The notes under the pieces are model-generated. The model was given only the letters and a program-made list of their open reading frames with translations. It was not told where the DNA came from and did not search any database. Both the position numbers and the translations under genes were made by a program. 64,000 bases of DNA from positions 248,001-312,000 of the forward strand of contig JAQFVV010006652.1 of the NCBI GenBank assembly GCA_028023455.1. Direction: 5' to 3'. Positions within the stretch are counted from its first letter, which is position 1; every line of letters starts with the position of its first letter. Source of the DNA: Epiperipatus broadwayi (taxonomy: Eukaryota > Onychophora > Udeonychophora > Euonychophora > Peripatidae). Below, one piece after another: positions 10,570-23,599 of the stretch.

Positions 10570-11530
10570 TCACTTGGAATATTTATTATCAATTTATTAT
10601 TAATTTTATTCATGATTTTATATATATTAATTTTAAAAAATGACATATATACAATATATATATTAAAAATACTAAAAATGCATTAATGTATGTAAATAGA
10701 AAAATATCATCAATATAAGGTTATTGCATATTTATATAAAAATACAGGAAATAACTTGGCACAATCATATTTTACAGTTTTGAAGAAGTCTATTAGACAG
10801 TCAAAACTATCAAATAATTGAATTAAAAGCAGTATGAAAAGTGGAAAGAAACAAACTTTTTAGATTTATTTAATATTCAACCTTTTGGATACAAAGAAAA
10901 AAGAAAGGTTGTCATGGGTTACACATTAAATATACAAACATTACTAAAAGCTGATGAGTGAAAAAAAAAAGGTCCCTACATAATTTTCATGATATCCACC
11001 ACCTAGATGAATAAAAGTGTCCCTAAATAATGCAGTGGCCCATTTGGAGAATCTTTTAATATCACCAAGCAGGTTTCAAGTTTGTGATTACCACCACAGA
11101 AATTGTACATATCTAAGTAATATTATAAAAAAATCAAGTCGGATCTCACAAGACCTAATTTAAACAAGCTTATATAATATATTTAAGTAATAAAACACTA
11201 CTGATCTTTTTTAATATTTTTTTAATTATGAAAGTAAAAGAGGGAAACATAACTCTAATTGGATATTTGATATTGTATTTGAATGCCGACTTATATTTAT
11301 TTTAATCACATTGTGACAAGTAATCACAAAAAAATCTATAATGTTTTAAATAAGCTTACAATTTTGTTATGGGCTGCATTCATAGCCATTCTGGGTCACA
11401 TGTGGTCCTCAGGTTGTAAGTTGGATAACCTGATATAAATAATGCCCCCCCCCCAAAAAAAAAGAGTATTAAATATCTTGAACTTTAATCAAGACTGAAT
11501 AGTTTTTCATTATTGTCTTTAATATAGATG
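10570..11530. other. AT-rich DNA without a recognised feature
   Basis: I see no coding motif, SINE box or inverted repeat worth calling. There is a C9 run next to an A run near 11446-11463. Confidence 0.4.
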
Positions 11531-11539
11531 TGTAAATTA

Positions 11540-12000
11540 ATTTCTTCTAATATGTGGGCCATAAGATGATTTTTGATTGCTTGGCATAATTTGATCCAAA
11601 TTTTTATTGTTTCTTCTTCAGTTTTTTGTAAATTTCTGATGCAATGTCATCAACTCCTATGGCCCTTAATTTTTGGCCATTCTCTCATAGTTATTATGAC
11701 TTTGTTTGTATTCAAGTATCAAGGATTATTTTATGAAGATATAGATTCTTATTAAAATATTACTTCACAAATTCCCTTAAAACTGAAAATTCATTCTGAT
11801 TTCAAGAATCCTTAAAAGACAATTCTTGTTTTTCCAAGAGTGTTACTGTTTTTTTAATATCACTGTTCATCTAGATCTCTTTGGAATTTTATATTCCAAT
11901 TCTTTTGCAATTACCATTGTATCTTCTTATGTCCAATTTGATTTTTCTGATTATTTAATCAAATTTACCATTAATTACTATTTTCATTTGCTCAGGAATA
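11540..12000 (-). pseudogene. LINE reverse-transcriptase scrap
   Basis: Minus-strand reading of about 11570-11720 gives IASEIYKKLKKK and IWIKLCQAIKNHL in shifting frames. This resembles the early RT block of non-LTR elements (GKAxGxDxIPAEIYK...LxxLxxxI). Frames break repeatedly and the expected catalytic motifs are absent. It abuts the left end of the hAT element at 12033. Confidence 0.35.
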
Positions 12001-12171
12001 ATTTCTGGGAGTAAATTATATATTCTCACAAACAGATATGCCCAACTTTTTAGAACCTAAGAGATACTTTTTATTTTCCAAATAAATGGTGATCAACTAA
12101 ATGGAAAAAAAAAAATGAATCAATTTATAAATGAAATAAACAAATATAATTAATATTTTAAACAAATTTAT

Positions 12172-13990
12172 TTAATGTGAAGATTGACATTTAATATTAT
12201 TAGCTATTTTTGAGTAATCTGGTTCATAATTAGAAACAGCCAGGCATAAACAGTCATTAAGATGATTTTTAATCATATAAATACGATATTTAGATTTTAT
12301 GTAGTTTATATGAGAAAATGATGATTCACAAAAATATATGGAGGCAAAATATGAATGAAGTCTAAGATATGCACCTTTCAATAGTTGATAATTTTCAGTG
12401 GTAATATACTTCCATATATCAAGTTTATTATGCGATTTCAATCTAATGTCTTTTTTTTTTTTAAGTGTCATAGCATCGGCCGGGATGTGAACCCGCAACC
12501 CAGGCAACTGCCTGCAAGTGCAAGGCAATCGCGCTGACTTCTCGACCACCAATGCAAAACATCTAATGTCATTTTTAAGTTCAATTAATTGCACTTCCAA
12601 GCTACCTACAACCATATTAAATACTTCTGCAATTAGTATAGCTTGATTTTCTATATTTATTTTAGAGAATGGTGACGTGAAAAATGAAGTAATCGGTCGA
12701 AGTTTTTCAAAGTCTTGATATCATTGTTGAAATTACAGAAGAATGTTTTGCAAAATATTTCCAAATTCTTGGTAATCACATGTTTCTATGTTTGACTCAA
12801 TTTCTTCTCTTTAATTTGCGAGATGTTTCAAATCTTTTTTATTAATTTGAGAAATGCACATTTCCAGTTTCATTTTAAATGGATGGATGGAGCTAATCAT
12901 GTTGGTTATTGTTTTGTCCTTGTAAATCTAGATTTAATTCATTTAATTTACTTATTAGATCTGTTAAAAATGCTAGCTTTTGCAGCCACATTTTGTTGTA
13001 AAGTAAAACAGCACAAGGATATTTTTTTTGTCCAGAAAATCTTTTATATCAACAACATATTGCAGAATCTTTCTAAAACATCAACTTTTCTCAAACATCT
13101 GACTGAATTATGGAGAACTAAGTCACCATAATCTGCACCAATGCTATCTAAAAATGACTGAAACAATCTTCTTTGCAGTGCTTTCATCCTAATCAAATTG
13201 ATTATTTTAATAGTTGTATTCATAACATCATCAAGGTTCAATATTTTAGCACATAATGATTGTTGATGAATTATGCAGTGGTATGAAATAAAATTAGGAA
13301 AAATCATTATCTCTCTTATAAAATTCTAAAAATCCATTCTCACAATCAGTCATAAAAGGAGCACCTGTAGTAATGGAAATGAACTTCTTAAGAGTAAGAT
13401 TTTCACATATAAAAGCTTTAAAAATATTGCAATGTCTTCTCCTCTGATTTGAGAAATTCTTCCTTTAGGGTCAAATCGGGAAATACTAAACATACAAATA
13501 TAGTAAGCTGGGACATATCGCAACTGTCAGTTGACTCATCAAATTGAAGTGAAAACCATGAACAATTTTCAAAATCCTGTTCAAGTTGTGATCTTAATTC
13601 CATCGCCATGATTTCAACTCATTTTGTTACAGTTTGTCTGGAAAGTTATATTTCTTGGATAGCATCAACAATCTCCATTTTACTTTTAAAATTGTGAAAT
13701 AAGCTATCTGCTGCAGCCAAAAAAGCTTTTTTGAATATCTCACCATCTGTAAAAGGCAAATTCGACACACATGGAGAGATGGATGCCACTGTTACCATTG
13801 ATTTACAACAACTTTTTTTGAATGAAGATTGCTGTGAATTTAGAGATCTTTTTAATCTTTATATTTCAGATTTTCTTATTATATATTTTGGAGGAAAATC
13901 TCAATCAAAACTTAGATGAATGTCTGTTTAGATTACCTCTTTTCAGTAAAGCTACTGAACAATTTACACAATAAACACAAACACTTCTCT
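12172..13990 (-). pseudogene. GTF2IRD2-like hAT transposase, broken
   Basis: On the minus strand from about 13990: a KEKCLCLLCK zinc-ribbon-like start, GEIFKKAFLAAADSLF, then MAMELRSQLEQDFENCSWFSLQFDESTD (13418-13609), which contains the QFDESTD catalytic motif. Next come FISYHCIIHQQSLCAKILNLDDVM and SIGADYGDLVLHNSVR (13044-13307). The C terminus (12172-12615) has ASIYFCESSFSHINYIKSKYR and CLAVSNYEPDYSKIANNIKCQSSH. This order matches the transposase-derived GTF2IRD2/EPM2AIP1/ZBED5 group. Frameshifts and stops separate the blocks, and a SINE at 12451-12560 sits inside the C-terminal exon, so no working protein is made. Confidence 0.85.
12451..12560 (-). repeat. tRNA-derived SINE family A, copy 2, inside the hAT gene
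   Basis: The SINE has GTCAGCG, a GGGTTCACATCCCGGCC B-box arm, ATGCTATGACACTT and an A-rich tail on the minus strand. The perfect 10-bp duplication ATCTAATGTC flanks it at 12441-12450 and 12561-12570. The hAT coding frame resumes in register after it, so insertion followed the hAT insertion. Confidence 0.87.
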
Positions 13991-14569
13991 TTATACATGA
14001 TGAATAAAAACTCTTTTCCCCAAACATTATTGAAATGATATATTTTTGCTTTTTTATTGCCCATTATGGGGGGAGAGGGTCAAATAATTTAATTTTTGCC
14101 ACAAAATAAGAATTATCAATAAAAATACTCCTATAATATTAAATTAATACACTTTAAGTATTGAAACCACTTTTCACAATTGAAAAAAACTTTAAAAATT
14201 ATTTCAAAATATCAAAACTAGTCTACCTATTTAAATTAAAATTCAAAAATCAACTTTTTTTTTCGTTTTGCTATAACCAAAATAAACGTGACGAAACAAA
14301 ACAATAGTAAATTTATCGATTGTTATCTTCAATTTTTTTATTATATGACTTTTTTACAAGCTTATAGTTTTTAAAATTTTAGTTTTAAAATGGATTTCGC
14401 ATTCAAATAATAAAAAAATCCAAATTTCAATGTTTGCTTTTCAAAAAAAATTTTTTGAAATTTTAGGTTTTAAAGATAAAATCTTTTCTATATAAAATTT
14501 TATTTTTGCTTGCGCGATCGACTTAAAATTTATTGGCGATCGACACGTTAACACACCTGCTCTAAAGTA

Positions 14570-15150
14570 TAACATGTCATTAAACAAACAGGTGTTTTAC
14601 CCCAGGTTCATTCAACCCTTACATATGAATAATTCCTAATCATATTCACAGTATACTCCTTATAGTTATAACTGAAGTTTTCAAAAAATGTATACCAAGA
14701 ATATAATCAATTTATGATTATTGTAAACTCGACCCAATGGTCCATGCGCATAGTTTGTTTTGAATTACAAAAACTATCTTCTATTACTAGCCTGCTTTCC
14801 ATTCTATTTATGACATTCCAATCACTAAAAGATGATCTTGTTTTTAAGTTTGACAATTTTTGCATGCACCTACCTAAGGTATAAATGTTATCAACATTTC
14901 CTTCATTTTCTTAAGCTGTTAAAACATAGATTTGGCATTCACAAAACTGAACTGATATCAACAAATCATTCACAGAATGGCTTCCAATTACAGCTCTTTA
15001 TATATAGGGGTTCCACCTCTATTGCTAAAAGGAGGTTGCCTTGACAACAATTTGAAATTATTGATTGTTATCTATATTGGGAATGTCTAAGTATTGACTA
15101 ATTTCTAATGATTATATATATATGATAAACAAAACAAGTTATAAATTTTG
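14570..15150. other. AT-rich DNA without a recognised feature
   Basis: The 70-codon frame at 14832 has no recognisable motif. No repeat family from elsewhere in the window is seen. Confidence 0.4.
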
Positions 15151-15173
15151 TAACTTGCTTTTAGCTTGCATTA

Positions 15174-15493
15174 TGATCACTAGATAGAGCTTTACAATAG
15201 CTCCTAAAAATCTTGTTTACATAAATGCCAAAAGAGATAGAATTCAATATCTCTTTTGTTGTCTCCCACCTCCAGACCATGGTTTCGAGCTAGTTGGCTC
15301 ACGTCTGTGAAGGGTTGGAAGACTAGTTCTTTTTAGTTTCTAGTCTTCCAACCCTTCACTGACATGAGCCAACTAGCTCGAAACCATGGTCTGGAGGTGG
15401 GAGACAACGAAAGAGATATTGAATTCTATCTCTCTCATAATTTATGTAAACAAGCTTGTTCAGAGCTATTGGTAAAGCTCCATCTAGTGATCA
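15174..15493. repeat. Fold-back element (MITE-like, family F3)
   Basis: The 320-bp element is almost wholly an inverted repeat. Outer ends are TGATCACTAGAT and ATCTAGTGATCA, each bordered by TA, so a TA target duplication is possible. The centre is a perfect 18-bp stem (15308-15325 with 15341-15358) around a 15-nt loop. Arms differ at scattered positions, so the copy is not brand new. Each arm carries a hammerhead-like fold. Confidence 0.8.
15344..15415 (+). ncRNA. Hammerhead-like fold in F3 arm
   Basis: Stem I pairs GUCUUCC with GGGAGAC and CCUUCA with UGGAGG across an internal loop. The core reads CUGACAUGA, two nucleotides longer than the standard CUGANGA. Stem II is GAGC/GCUC, then GAAA, stem III CC/GG over AU, and GGUC before stem I, giving a canonical GUC cleavage site. 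The mirrored minus-strand copy in the left arm has CAGACGUGA. The core insertion makes activity doubtful. Confidence 0.45.
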
Positions 15494-15499
15494 TATATA

Positions 15500-18400
15500 T
15501 ATAACTTTATTAATAACAAACTATATACAAATATTTATATATTTAAAATGAAATAAATTTATAGGCAAAATTTTGATAAAACTATAACAGTAATCGTACA
15601 ATAAGCTGTTTAACTTCAATAAAATATTCTTCTGATAATAAAAACATTGGCATTTTTTCTTTGATATCTATGACCTGAATAATCAATAGAATATATATAA
15701 ATAAATTCTTCTTTAAAAATATGCTATATATTTTTACTTTAAACTATACTAATAGTACAAATAAATAATAAAACTATATAATTTATTTATATCTATAACA
15801 AATAATCAGACTAATATAGTTTCAGTTTTTTTTTCAAATGAAAAATCTTGTTAGTTTAAATTTAATTTCAATTCTCATCACACAAAAATATTACATGAAG
15901 GAAGACATTATAAAAAGAGAAAATGAGTAAGACACTTCTTATAATTTTTTTTAATGATTCTCTAATAAATAAACAATGTGTCTGTGGAAAATCAAATATT
16001 TTTTTTTCTATTCATGTAAGTTCAGTTGATAATGATTATGACCTCAATAGAAAGTTTTTGGTACTTATGAGTTTTCCAGTAAACCAAGATGGCAGCCAGT
16101 ATTTTTGATAAATGTACAGTTTCAAGGGCCTATAATCTATCAAAGATATGTTAGCTATTAAATTAAAACAAAATTAATAAATTGATTGTTAAATTAAAAA
16201 TAAAGGAATAAATTTCCTTAAGAAACTTTATTTCAATTTTGTTTTTTTACTTTTAACATGGAGAAGCGACAATACACTCTTAACATTGAAGTACTTGGTT
16301 CAATTCAGCATTTCTTTTTGTCAGCAGTTTTTTTTGATAAATTGTAATAATGATAAAAATTTGGGGCATTCCTGTCACACAATGTGATGCAGTGGACTAT
16401 TTCCAAAGGTATAAGATCCTGCCCTTCTGAAAAGAGTGCATTGATGGACACAATATAATTTTACACACCAACATGAATAAAGAGTAAATATTGTATTTTC
16501 TTTTTTCTGTTAATAAGTTAATACCCTCCCCCCAAATAAACTGTAAATATGAAATTAATTTTTTTACAATGACTTCTTTTTTTATAATAATAGTAAACAT
16601 TTTTGGGGACCTCCGAAACCTTAGATTTATCAAAAATATGGATTGCCATCTTGGTTTAATGGAAAACTTACAAGTACTTTTTTTTAAAAGATATATTAAA
16701 TATTATTTATTTGTACCATTATTATCATTTAAAACAATTATGTACATAAGTACATAAAAATCATCACAGTTTAATAGGTATATCACTTGCATCCTATGAC
16801 CATGACCTGAGTTTGAATCCAAGTGTGACAAAGAATCTTTTGCAAATAGCTATACAATTATTAGTCAGTAAATGTGGTATTAATCATTCTTAGTTAGAAA
16901 GTAAAATAAAAACCAATATTCCAACAAGACCAACAGTTTACTATCTTAATAGTTTCTTTGTAGAAAGATGCTGAAGAAGTCTTTGATCAGCAGTAGCCTA
17001 TTTATTTCCTTTTTTAAAAAAAAATTATATAATAGAATAAGTTTGTAGTGTTAGATAATTATCTTACTAGTAGAAATACAATTTATCAACTATATAGTCA
17101 TCAAAATATATATATAATCCAAATTTTAAGTTATATTTTCTTCTTATGATAAAATTTTCTCCCGTCATTTCTTGTATGACTCATTATTGAATTTTAAAAG
17201 TTGTCCATGTCACATAATATATATAACTAAAATCACATTTTGTAGTTATCTAAACATACACATAGACAGTATATCATTTCAGTAAAGATGGGCACGTTTT
17301 GGTTCCGTAATAGACCTTCATCTTTAATGACCAATACACATAATTTTGTAATGTAATTCAAAAAATTTCTTATATATATATATTCAATCATTAATTGATC
17401 AAACTTTCATGGTATTGATTATCTTTTATTTTGCAGTAATTCCTTTTCCTCTTTTTTATTACCATGTTAAAGAAAGTTTAATCTTTCTAACTAAAAGGTA
17501 CTTTAGAAAAACATACATTTCAAATCTTTGGCAGAAATAAAGAAGCACTTTTCAACAGAGTCCAGGATTGACACATTTCTGTGAAATAAAAACGTGAAAT
17601 TTGATTCCTAATGTTTTTAATTCTAACCGTCTTTAATTACTTTAACAATTTCATTTTAGATAATTTTAACTTTGTTCATCAAAGGCATTTTAAATCAAAC
17701 GATATTAATTTCATTAATTCAAATTATTATATTAGTCAATTATATTGTTTCTATACGAATTTGGATATTTTAATATAAAAGACAGGTTCCAAAAAAAAAA
17801 AAAACTCTCCCAGATCATCATTCTCTAAATCACCTAAATAGTGCTCTTGCACTTCTCCGAATTAGCTTCATCAATTAGCCCACACCATCAAATCATCTCA
17901 AATATTAGCATGATCATTCATTATTTATTTATACTTTTATTACAACATAATTTACAAGTCTAAATTTCTGTATAATCTTACTATTAATTTACCATAAACA
18001 TATACCCCTGTTTTCGCAATTCCCATATCTGTAATGTCTAATTGCGTAAAAAAAAAAAAAGCAAATAAATATTAAAAATTAATATAAAAAATCAATTTTT
18101 TAAGTTCGTTTTTTTTTTGTTCACAATACATATATAAACCATCTACATATACATGTGTGTTACAACACATTTTCAACATATATATACATATCAATAGGTT
18201 TAAAATGCATATTATAACATGGCTAGCTATTATCCTTGATTTTAGGTATCCATGGCATGGCATGGAACCAGATATCATGGATATGGAGAAACTTCTATAG
18301 ATCTACCCTTAAACCTCTTATTTTTAGTTTATCTCCTAGACTTGCATTTTTAAAATATTCAATTGTCAACTCTTGTGAAACTTAAAAATTGTTTCAGAGA

Positions 18401-18550
18401 ATTGAATTATCCTTTTAAAAAAATAATTTTTTCATACTGGTAGAACATAGACAACCCAACTAGCTTTAGTAGACTGACCTATAACTGTGTATTTGAACTA
18501 TTCTTAACTGTAAGATAAAAACAAAAATCTAAATAATCTTGGTGAGTCAC
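15500..18550. other. Anonymous AT-rich DNA
   Basis: No gene is recognised; frames of 60-88 codons here are low-complexity. About 16785-16850 has CTGAGTTTGAATCC, a B-box-like string that may mark an old tRNA-derived repeat. Long A and T runs are common. Confidence 0.4.
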
Positions 18551-18589
18551 CCATGGACTTAACATAAAGAAATATATATATATATGCTA

Positions 18590-18670
18590 TGGAGCATTCA
18601 ATATCTTATATCAAAAGCATATTTGCAAACAACATGCACCACCCACTTTCTTGACTTTAGACCATCTTCA
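18590..18670 (-). repeat. F2-like CUGAAGA motif repeat, fragment
   Basis: The minus strand reads CCCTGAAGATGG ... AAGAAAGTGGGTGGTGC, similar in layout to the CTGAAGA...GAAAC motif at 41867-41895. It is a diverged fragment; no inverted partner was found. Confidence 0.35.
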
Positions 18671-19519
18671 GGGAAACAACATTTATTTATTGTTATGTTA
18701 CTTTCTTTTTTTTCAATGACTTGAGTTATAAATTCTAGTGGAGTTTGAAGATTTTTTCACATATCTTGAAATTCTCAAGATAGATACTGATGATTTTAAT
18801 TAATCAGTCCAAAAGCAATACAATTAAGCATCCAATACTATTTTCTTAATAAATATTTAGATAATCTTAGCTAAAAAAGTAAAGATCCATCAATAAACAG
18901 GAATGATCAGAAGTAGATCAAAGAAATGGCCATAAAAAAATATGAAGCTTATACTTTTGTGAGAAAGATATCCACCGATAAATTCTAAATCTATGGTTTA
19001 TGCTTAATTTACCCAAGCAGCTTTCTCTGCAGATATTAGAAAAAAAACTGTAAGAAAGTAAATTAATATTACACCTATACATGTATAAATATTAAAACAA
19101 TTACTATAATTATTATCTTTTTGGTTATATTTCCCAATCATCACAGTGTTTTTTTTCTCAATATTTAAAAAAATGCTTTAGACTAATAGATATAGACTAC
19201 ATATATCATTTAAGATAACAAGAAAAAAAACTCTTGAGTATATATTTAAAATGTTTTAGATTCTTTAGGTTAAAATCATAATTAATTACATAAGTTATAA
19301 AGTATTGTGTTATCAAAACAATGTATTTAAATAGTAACTTGTGAAGACTTGTTCTAACTGGTATTAAAAAAAAAATTGTATAGTTAGATGCAAGAATGTG
19401 AATGATATAAGAGAACTCAAACTCTCATAATTCTATAATGCATTTGATATCAAATAACATTAATCCTTTTTTCTTTTGTTTTTTTTTAAGCAATTTTATT
19501 TTATTCAAAATATTTCATA

Positions 19520-19602
19520 AGATATTTGTTTAATTTTTATATAGATGGCAGACCGGTCAGACAACCAGTCTGCCATCTATATGAAAAGTTAAACAAATAT
19601 CT
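19520..19602. repeat. Short perfect-like hairpin
   Basis: AGATATTTGTTTAA...ATAGATGGCAGAC pairs with GTCTGCCATCTAT...TTAAACAAATATCT around a 14-nt loop. A diverged direct repeat of TTAAACAAATATCTGATRAAG follows at about 19650. It may be the end of a fold-back element. Confidence 0.6.
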
Positions 19603-19699
19603 GATGAAGGCTACAAGTTCAAATGAAACTGCTTTGCAATTTATAAACAAGATTAAACAAATATCTGATAAAGATTGTAAGTTTAACTGAAACTACTGA

Positions 19700-21160
19700 A
19701 AGGAAAAAAAAATTAAAAAAGTAAAAATAAAAAAAAATAGAAATGATATGACTATTTTAAATTGTACAATAAAAAGATTATTTGTGACAATCAGTGGCTG
19801 AAATACTATAAGATTATATTGAGAGATAGATTGAAAGAAATATTTAATGGGTGGAATAAATATCAGATATACTAGAGAATCACCATGTAAAAGTAAATGA
19901 CATGAAAAATTGAATAGCATTTCTTTTTTAAACAAGTATGATTATAATGAATGCACACTTTTATTAATAAAAACAGTTATGCAAAGATTGAGAATAAAAT
20001 TTAAGAACAGCTTTAAGAATGCATGAGCATGTTCATATGATGAAATAAGAGTAGATTATGATTTTAAATTACATTAATGAAGTTACAGATAAAAATTACA
20101 AGAAAAGCTATAATATAAAAATGCATGCCTACTGAAAAAGTTTTTTAAAAAGACAAAATTGAGAGAGTATTTCAATCTTTCAGGATTGCTTCTACCTTCC
20201 AATATGTCAATAATCATTGAGGGAAATATTCCTAAAGACATGTATAAGATGCTTTCTCTTTGCTTTCACCATCACAGTAAAATAACCAGATAAGCTAATC
20301 CATTTATGATCATTCTTTTATAATATTGAATCTTTGCCAAAATCTGGTAATCTTTAAATTTGCAGAGCCTGATTTTTGATGCTTAGCTTATTCAACTCTG
20401 TAACAATGATTTTCTCTTTCATATGATTTCATTTAACCTTCTGTGACATCCATTCTATGCCTTCCACATTCTTTTATTTAATCCAGACTTTAAATAAAAA
20501 GTTATTCTGCATCAATTTTTAAAATTCATTTATGTTTATTTATAAATTATCATTAACAGCATTTAATTTTATTGTAGGTTAATCTCCAACTGACAAATTT
20601 CTCGCACTCACACATTTCTTAACATCTTTTTTGGATAAATACATGAATGATTACTACAGAACATTTATTAAGCTAAAGATTATCATGTTATTTTTCATCC
20701 ATATATAAACTTTAAATTTAATTAAAGATTAATATACCCACTTTCATTAAATATAATCAAGTGATATATGTAATCTGACTCCATTCTTCTTTTTCCCCAA
20801 GTCTTATCTTAGATAAGACTTAAAGTTTCTATTTCACAGCAATAATTTTGCTATAAACAATTCATAGTTATTCTTATCATAACAATATACATAACAAATA
20901 CTGTAATGTTCAGAATTAATTTCATGACTATAAAAATCTATGTAGTATTTACACTCTACTTACTTTAATCATTACCATAATTAATCCATCTTTCCTAGTT
21001 TAAAACTTCTTTCTCATTAAAATTATGATTGAATAATTAATAAATAGAATAAAAATATAATTAATAATTGTAAATGAAATTCTTATGAGGCCGAATAAAC
21101 ATATATTGTAAACAATACCTGTTTGACTTAAGTAATTTAATATAATTTTTTTGTTTAATA
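19700..21160. other. AT-rich DNA without a recognised feature
   Basis: I found no gene, SINE box or long inverted repeat. The 80-codon frame at 19693-19935 is low-complexity. Confidence 0.4.
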
Positions 21161-21179
21161 TATATGTATATACTTATAC

Positions 21180-21850
21180 ACAAGGCCTTTGGAAAAGTTT
21201 TAATAGTCTGAATAGAATCAAAATTATCAGAGATGGGTGGGATGAAATAAAACAAAAACAATTTAAAAGATGCATAGAAGAAGCTGAATTCTTTATTCCC
21301 TTATGGATGATTTTGAAGGATTTTAAAAATATTTGAAAGCAATTATCACCAATATTTTTGAGATGACTCACCAGTTAAAATTACAAGACTGGAGACATTA
21401 GAAGCTGCTTGAATCACATGATTAGCCTCTATCTGATAAAAAGTTTATGCACATTGTTGAACAGAGTTTAATGAACAAGAGTATCAGCCTGAAGATATGA
21501 CTTGACCTAGTAAATTGACATCCAAAGAATTAGATTTTAGGATAAAATTGATCTCAATTTTAAAACATTCTAAAACAACAATGGCCTAGAAACCAGACAA
21601 TTTATTATTTCTTGAGGAAAGAAAGAAGGCAACAATGTAGCAGACTTCCTTGATTTCCTTTTCGAGAAGCAACTAACCTACTCATCATCAGTATTCCCTC
21701 CCCTCAATTCTGCAGATTCCAAACCATGAGCCCCAATCACTATTAAATAGACATTAAAGTCCCTCCCCCCCTCAACAAAAAAAAAGAGAGGGGATGCTGA
21801 TTTCTAGTTCTGACAATGAATTTGTCACCAATTTTCTTTTCCCTAGTTTA
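21180..21850 (+). pseudogene. Tigger/pogo transposase C-terminal remnant
   Basis: Plus-strand reading begins LWKSFNSLNRIKIIRDGWDE, then IKQKQF and PLWMILKDFKN. This matches the region after the DDE core of Tigger (CENP-B/jerky-like) transposases, where an Ile-rich helix is followed by WDEVKQ...W...C and a DFKGF-like motif. Later frames give LDFLFEKQLTYSSSVFPPLNSADS and a Lys-rich STKKKR stretch, like Tigger C-terminal tails ending SLxSFFxKx. The catalytic core is absent, so this is a 5'-truncated, frameshifted relic. Ends with inverted repeats were not found; a polyadenylation-like AATAAA near 22204 may belong to it. Confidence 0.5.
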
Positions 21851-21859
21851 TGATTGTGG

Positions 21860-22995
21860 AGTCACATTAAAAATTAAAACATTTGTAAAGAATTAGGTGC
21901 AGTGCTCTACAGATCCAAAGCAACTCATTGATGATGTGCCCCAATCCAGAAATTTGTCTGGGGTATTGGATGAGTAAGCAGATAGGGATTTTGATGCACA
22001 AACCTTCTAGCGTCAATTGATTACTATGGCTTGCAATTGGTGGCGTTACTATTTAGAGAGATTTGTTACTGTTCTTTTTAGTTTTGTTTACTATATAATA
22101 TTTATTTTGCTATGTTTGTTTATTTTTTCTAGTTGCTGTATATAAGTTTCACACACAACTGTATATGTTTGACAACTATTTTAAGTTTTTTTTTGCTAGT
22201 CAAAATAAAACTGTCAAGTCTTAAAAAAGACTACTGTTTAACATTCATCCATTTTGGTTTTCAGCAACGTACTAATATATCTGTATTTGCATAAAAGTTC
22301 TATCTCATATGATCAGATAGTTTGCTCCTTCTGTTAGGGAATGAATGCGAAATTTTTGCTCCCCAGTCACCGCTACTGAGACGACTGTTCAGTATCGTAA
22401 AAATAAATAAATAAGCGAAGTCAGAAAACCCATCCCACAGATATTCTATCTGAATAAAGTTATTAGCTGCTAACTTCTAATCATAACTATTATTATTACT
22501 TTTGTTAGTTATAAATAAATTTCTCATACTGAAGAATATATTTTCAAATTCTAATTTAAAGTGCTGCAGAAAAGGTATGGCACTGATAACATTTTAAAAT
22601 AGAAGAAACTTATTCATGTTTTTGACATTTGCAATTAATCTTTTTTTTTTTTTTTTGTAGAAAATTTTTAAGGCATCTCTATAATTCAGTTTTCTTTCTT
22701 TTTGAAAGGATTCAATTTGAATAAGCAAATAAGAAAAATTTTAGTGGCATAGAAAATGAAAATGTTTCACAACTATTAATTAGAAAAAATGTATATTTCT
22801 GCTACATATAAATGTATATAGGTAAAAGGTAAACAAATAGCCAAAAGGCGCTTTGAAAGCCATTCATAAATGAACAGTGAAGAAGAAGGCAGTTCTCAAC
22901 AGCTTGAAAATTACTAAATTTGTTTTATTTTCTAGTTAAGGAAAGATAGATGTCCATATAATGTTAGATTGTTAAATGGGAATTGGGTTGGATTT
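21860..22995. other. Unclassified DNA after the Tigger remnant
   Basis: It may include the 3' untranslated part of the Tigger copy. No further coding motif, SINE or inverted repeat was recognised. Confidence 0.4.
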
Positions 22996-23008
22996 TTAAA
23001 GGGTGATT

Positions 23009-23580
23009 CATCATCATCATCATCAACCATTATCAATCCACTGCAGGATGAAGGTTTCTCCAAGTTCAATCCATCTTTTCGTATCTTTACCTTCTCTTCT
23101 CCACATCACCCCTGCACACTTTCTTATTTCATCCATCCATCTCACATGTGGTCTCTTTCTGGGTCTTTTACAATCTCTTGGAATCCAGTTTAAAATTTCA
23201 ATTGTCCATCTGTTATCATCTCTTCTAACAATATGTCCAGCCCAACTCCACTTTAGTCTTTTAATTTTTTCAATGAGGTCAGTAACACCTGTTTGTTCTC
23301 TTACCCATACATTGCGTTTTCGATCCTTTCTTGTTACTCCCAACATGCATCTCTCCATACTTCTTTGAGTGGTCTGAAGTCTCTTTATTGCTCTTTTATT
23401 AAGTGTCCAAGTCTCAGATCCATAAGTAAAAACTGGCAAAATACATTTATTAAAAACCTTCCTTTTCAAACACATAGACATATTTCCTTTTAGTATCAAG
23501 TTATTTCTACCAAAAGCACTCCAACCAAGTTTAATTCTATGATTAATTTTATCCATTATATTTCCATCTGTATTAATAAT
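23009..23580 (-). mobile_element. 5'-truncated RTE LINE copy
   Basis: This is a 572-bp 3' end of the same RTE family, with a TCA-repeat tail and a perfect 10-bp target duplication AAGGGTGATT at 22999-23008 and 23581-23590. Its open frame of 177 codons (23023-23556) is about 89% identical, by eye, to the C terminus of the full-length protein, with no stop. It is therefore a separate fairly recent insertion, dead on arrival because of 5' truncation. Confidence 0.92.
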
Positions 23581-23599
23581 AAGGGTGATTACATGAGAG

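Larger units (their letters stand above)
12033..14559 (-). mobile_element. hAT DNA transposon (GTF2IRD2/ZBED5-like), degenerate
   Basis: The transposase remnant lies between ends that look like hAT termini: CAGATATGCCCAACTTTTT at 12033 and, inverted, CAGGTGTGTTAACGTGTCGA ending at 14559. The right end has the repeated GTCGATCG pattern I associate with this hAT group. The flanking octamers, CTCACAAA and CTCTAAAG, both fit the hAT preference for T at position 2 and A at position 7 but match at only five of eight positions, so the boundaries are provisional. Confidence 0.65.

Noticed and set aside
23003-23493. Plus-strand frames of 66-121 codons
   Set aside because: They are antisense to the truncated RTE copy and repeat the same artefact seen at 1007-1398.
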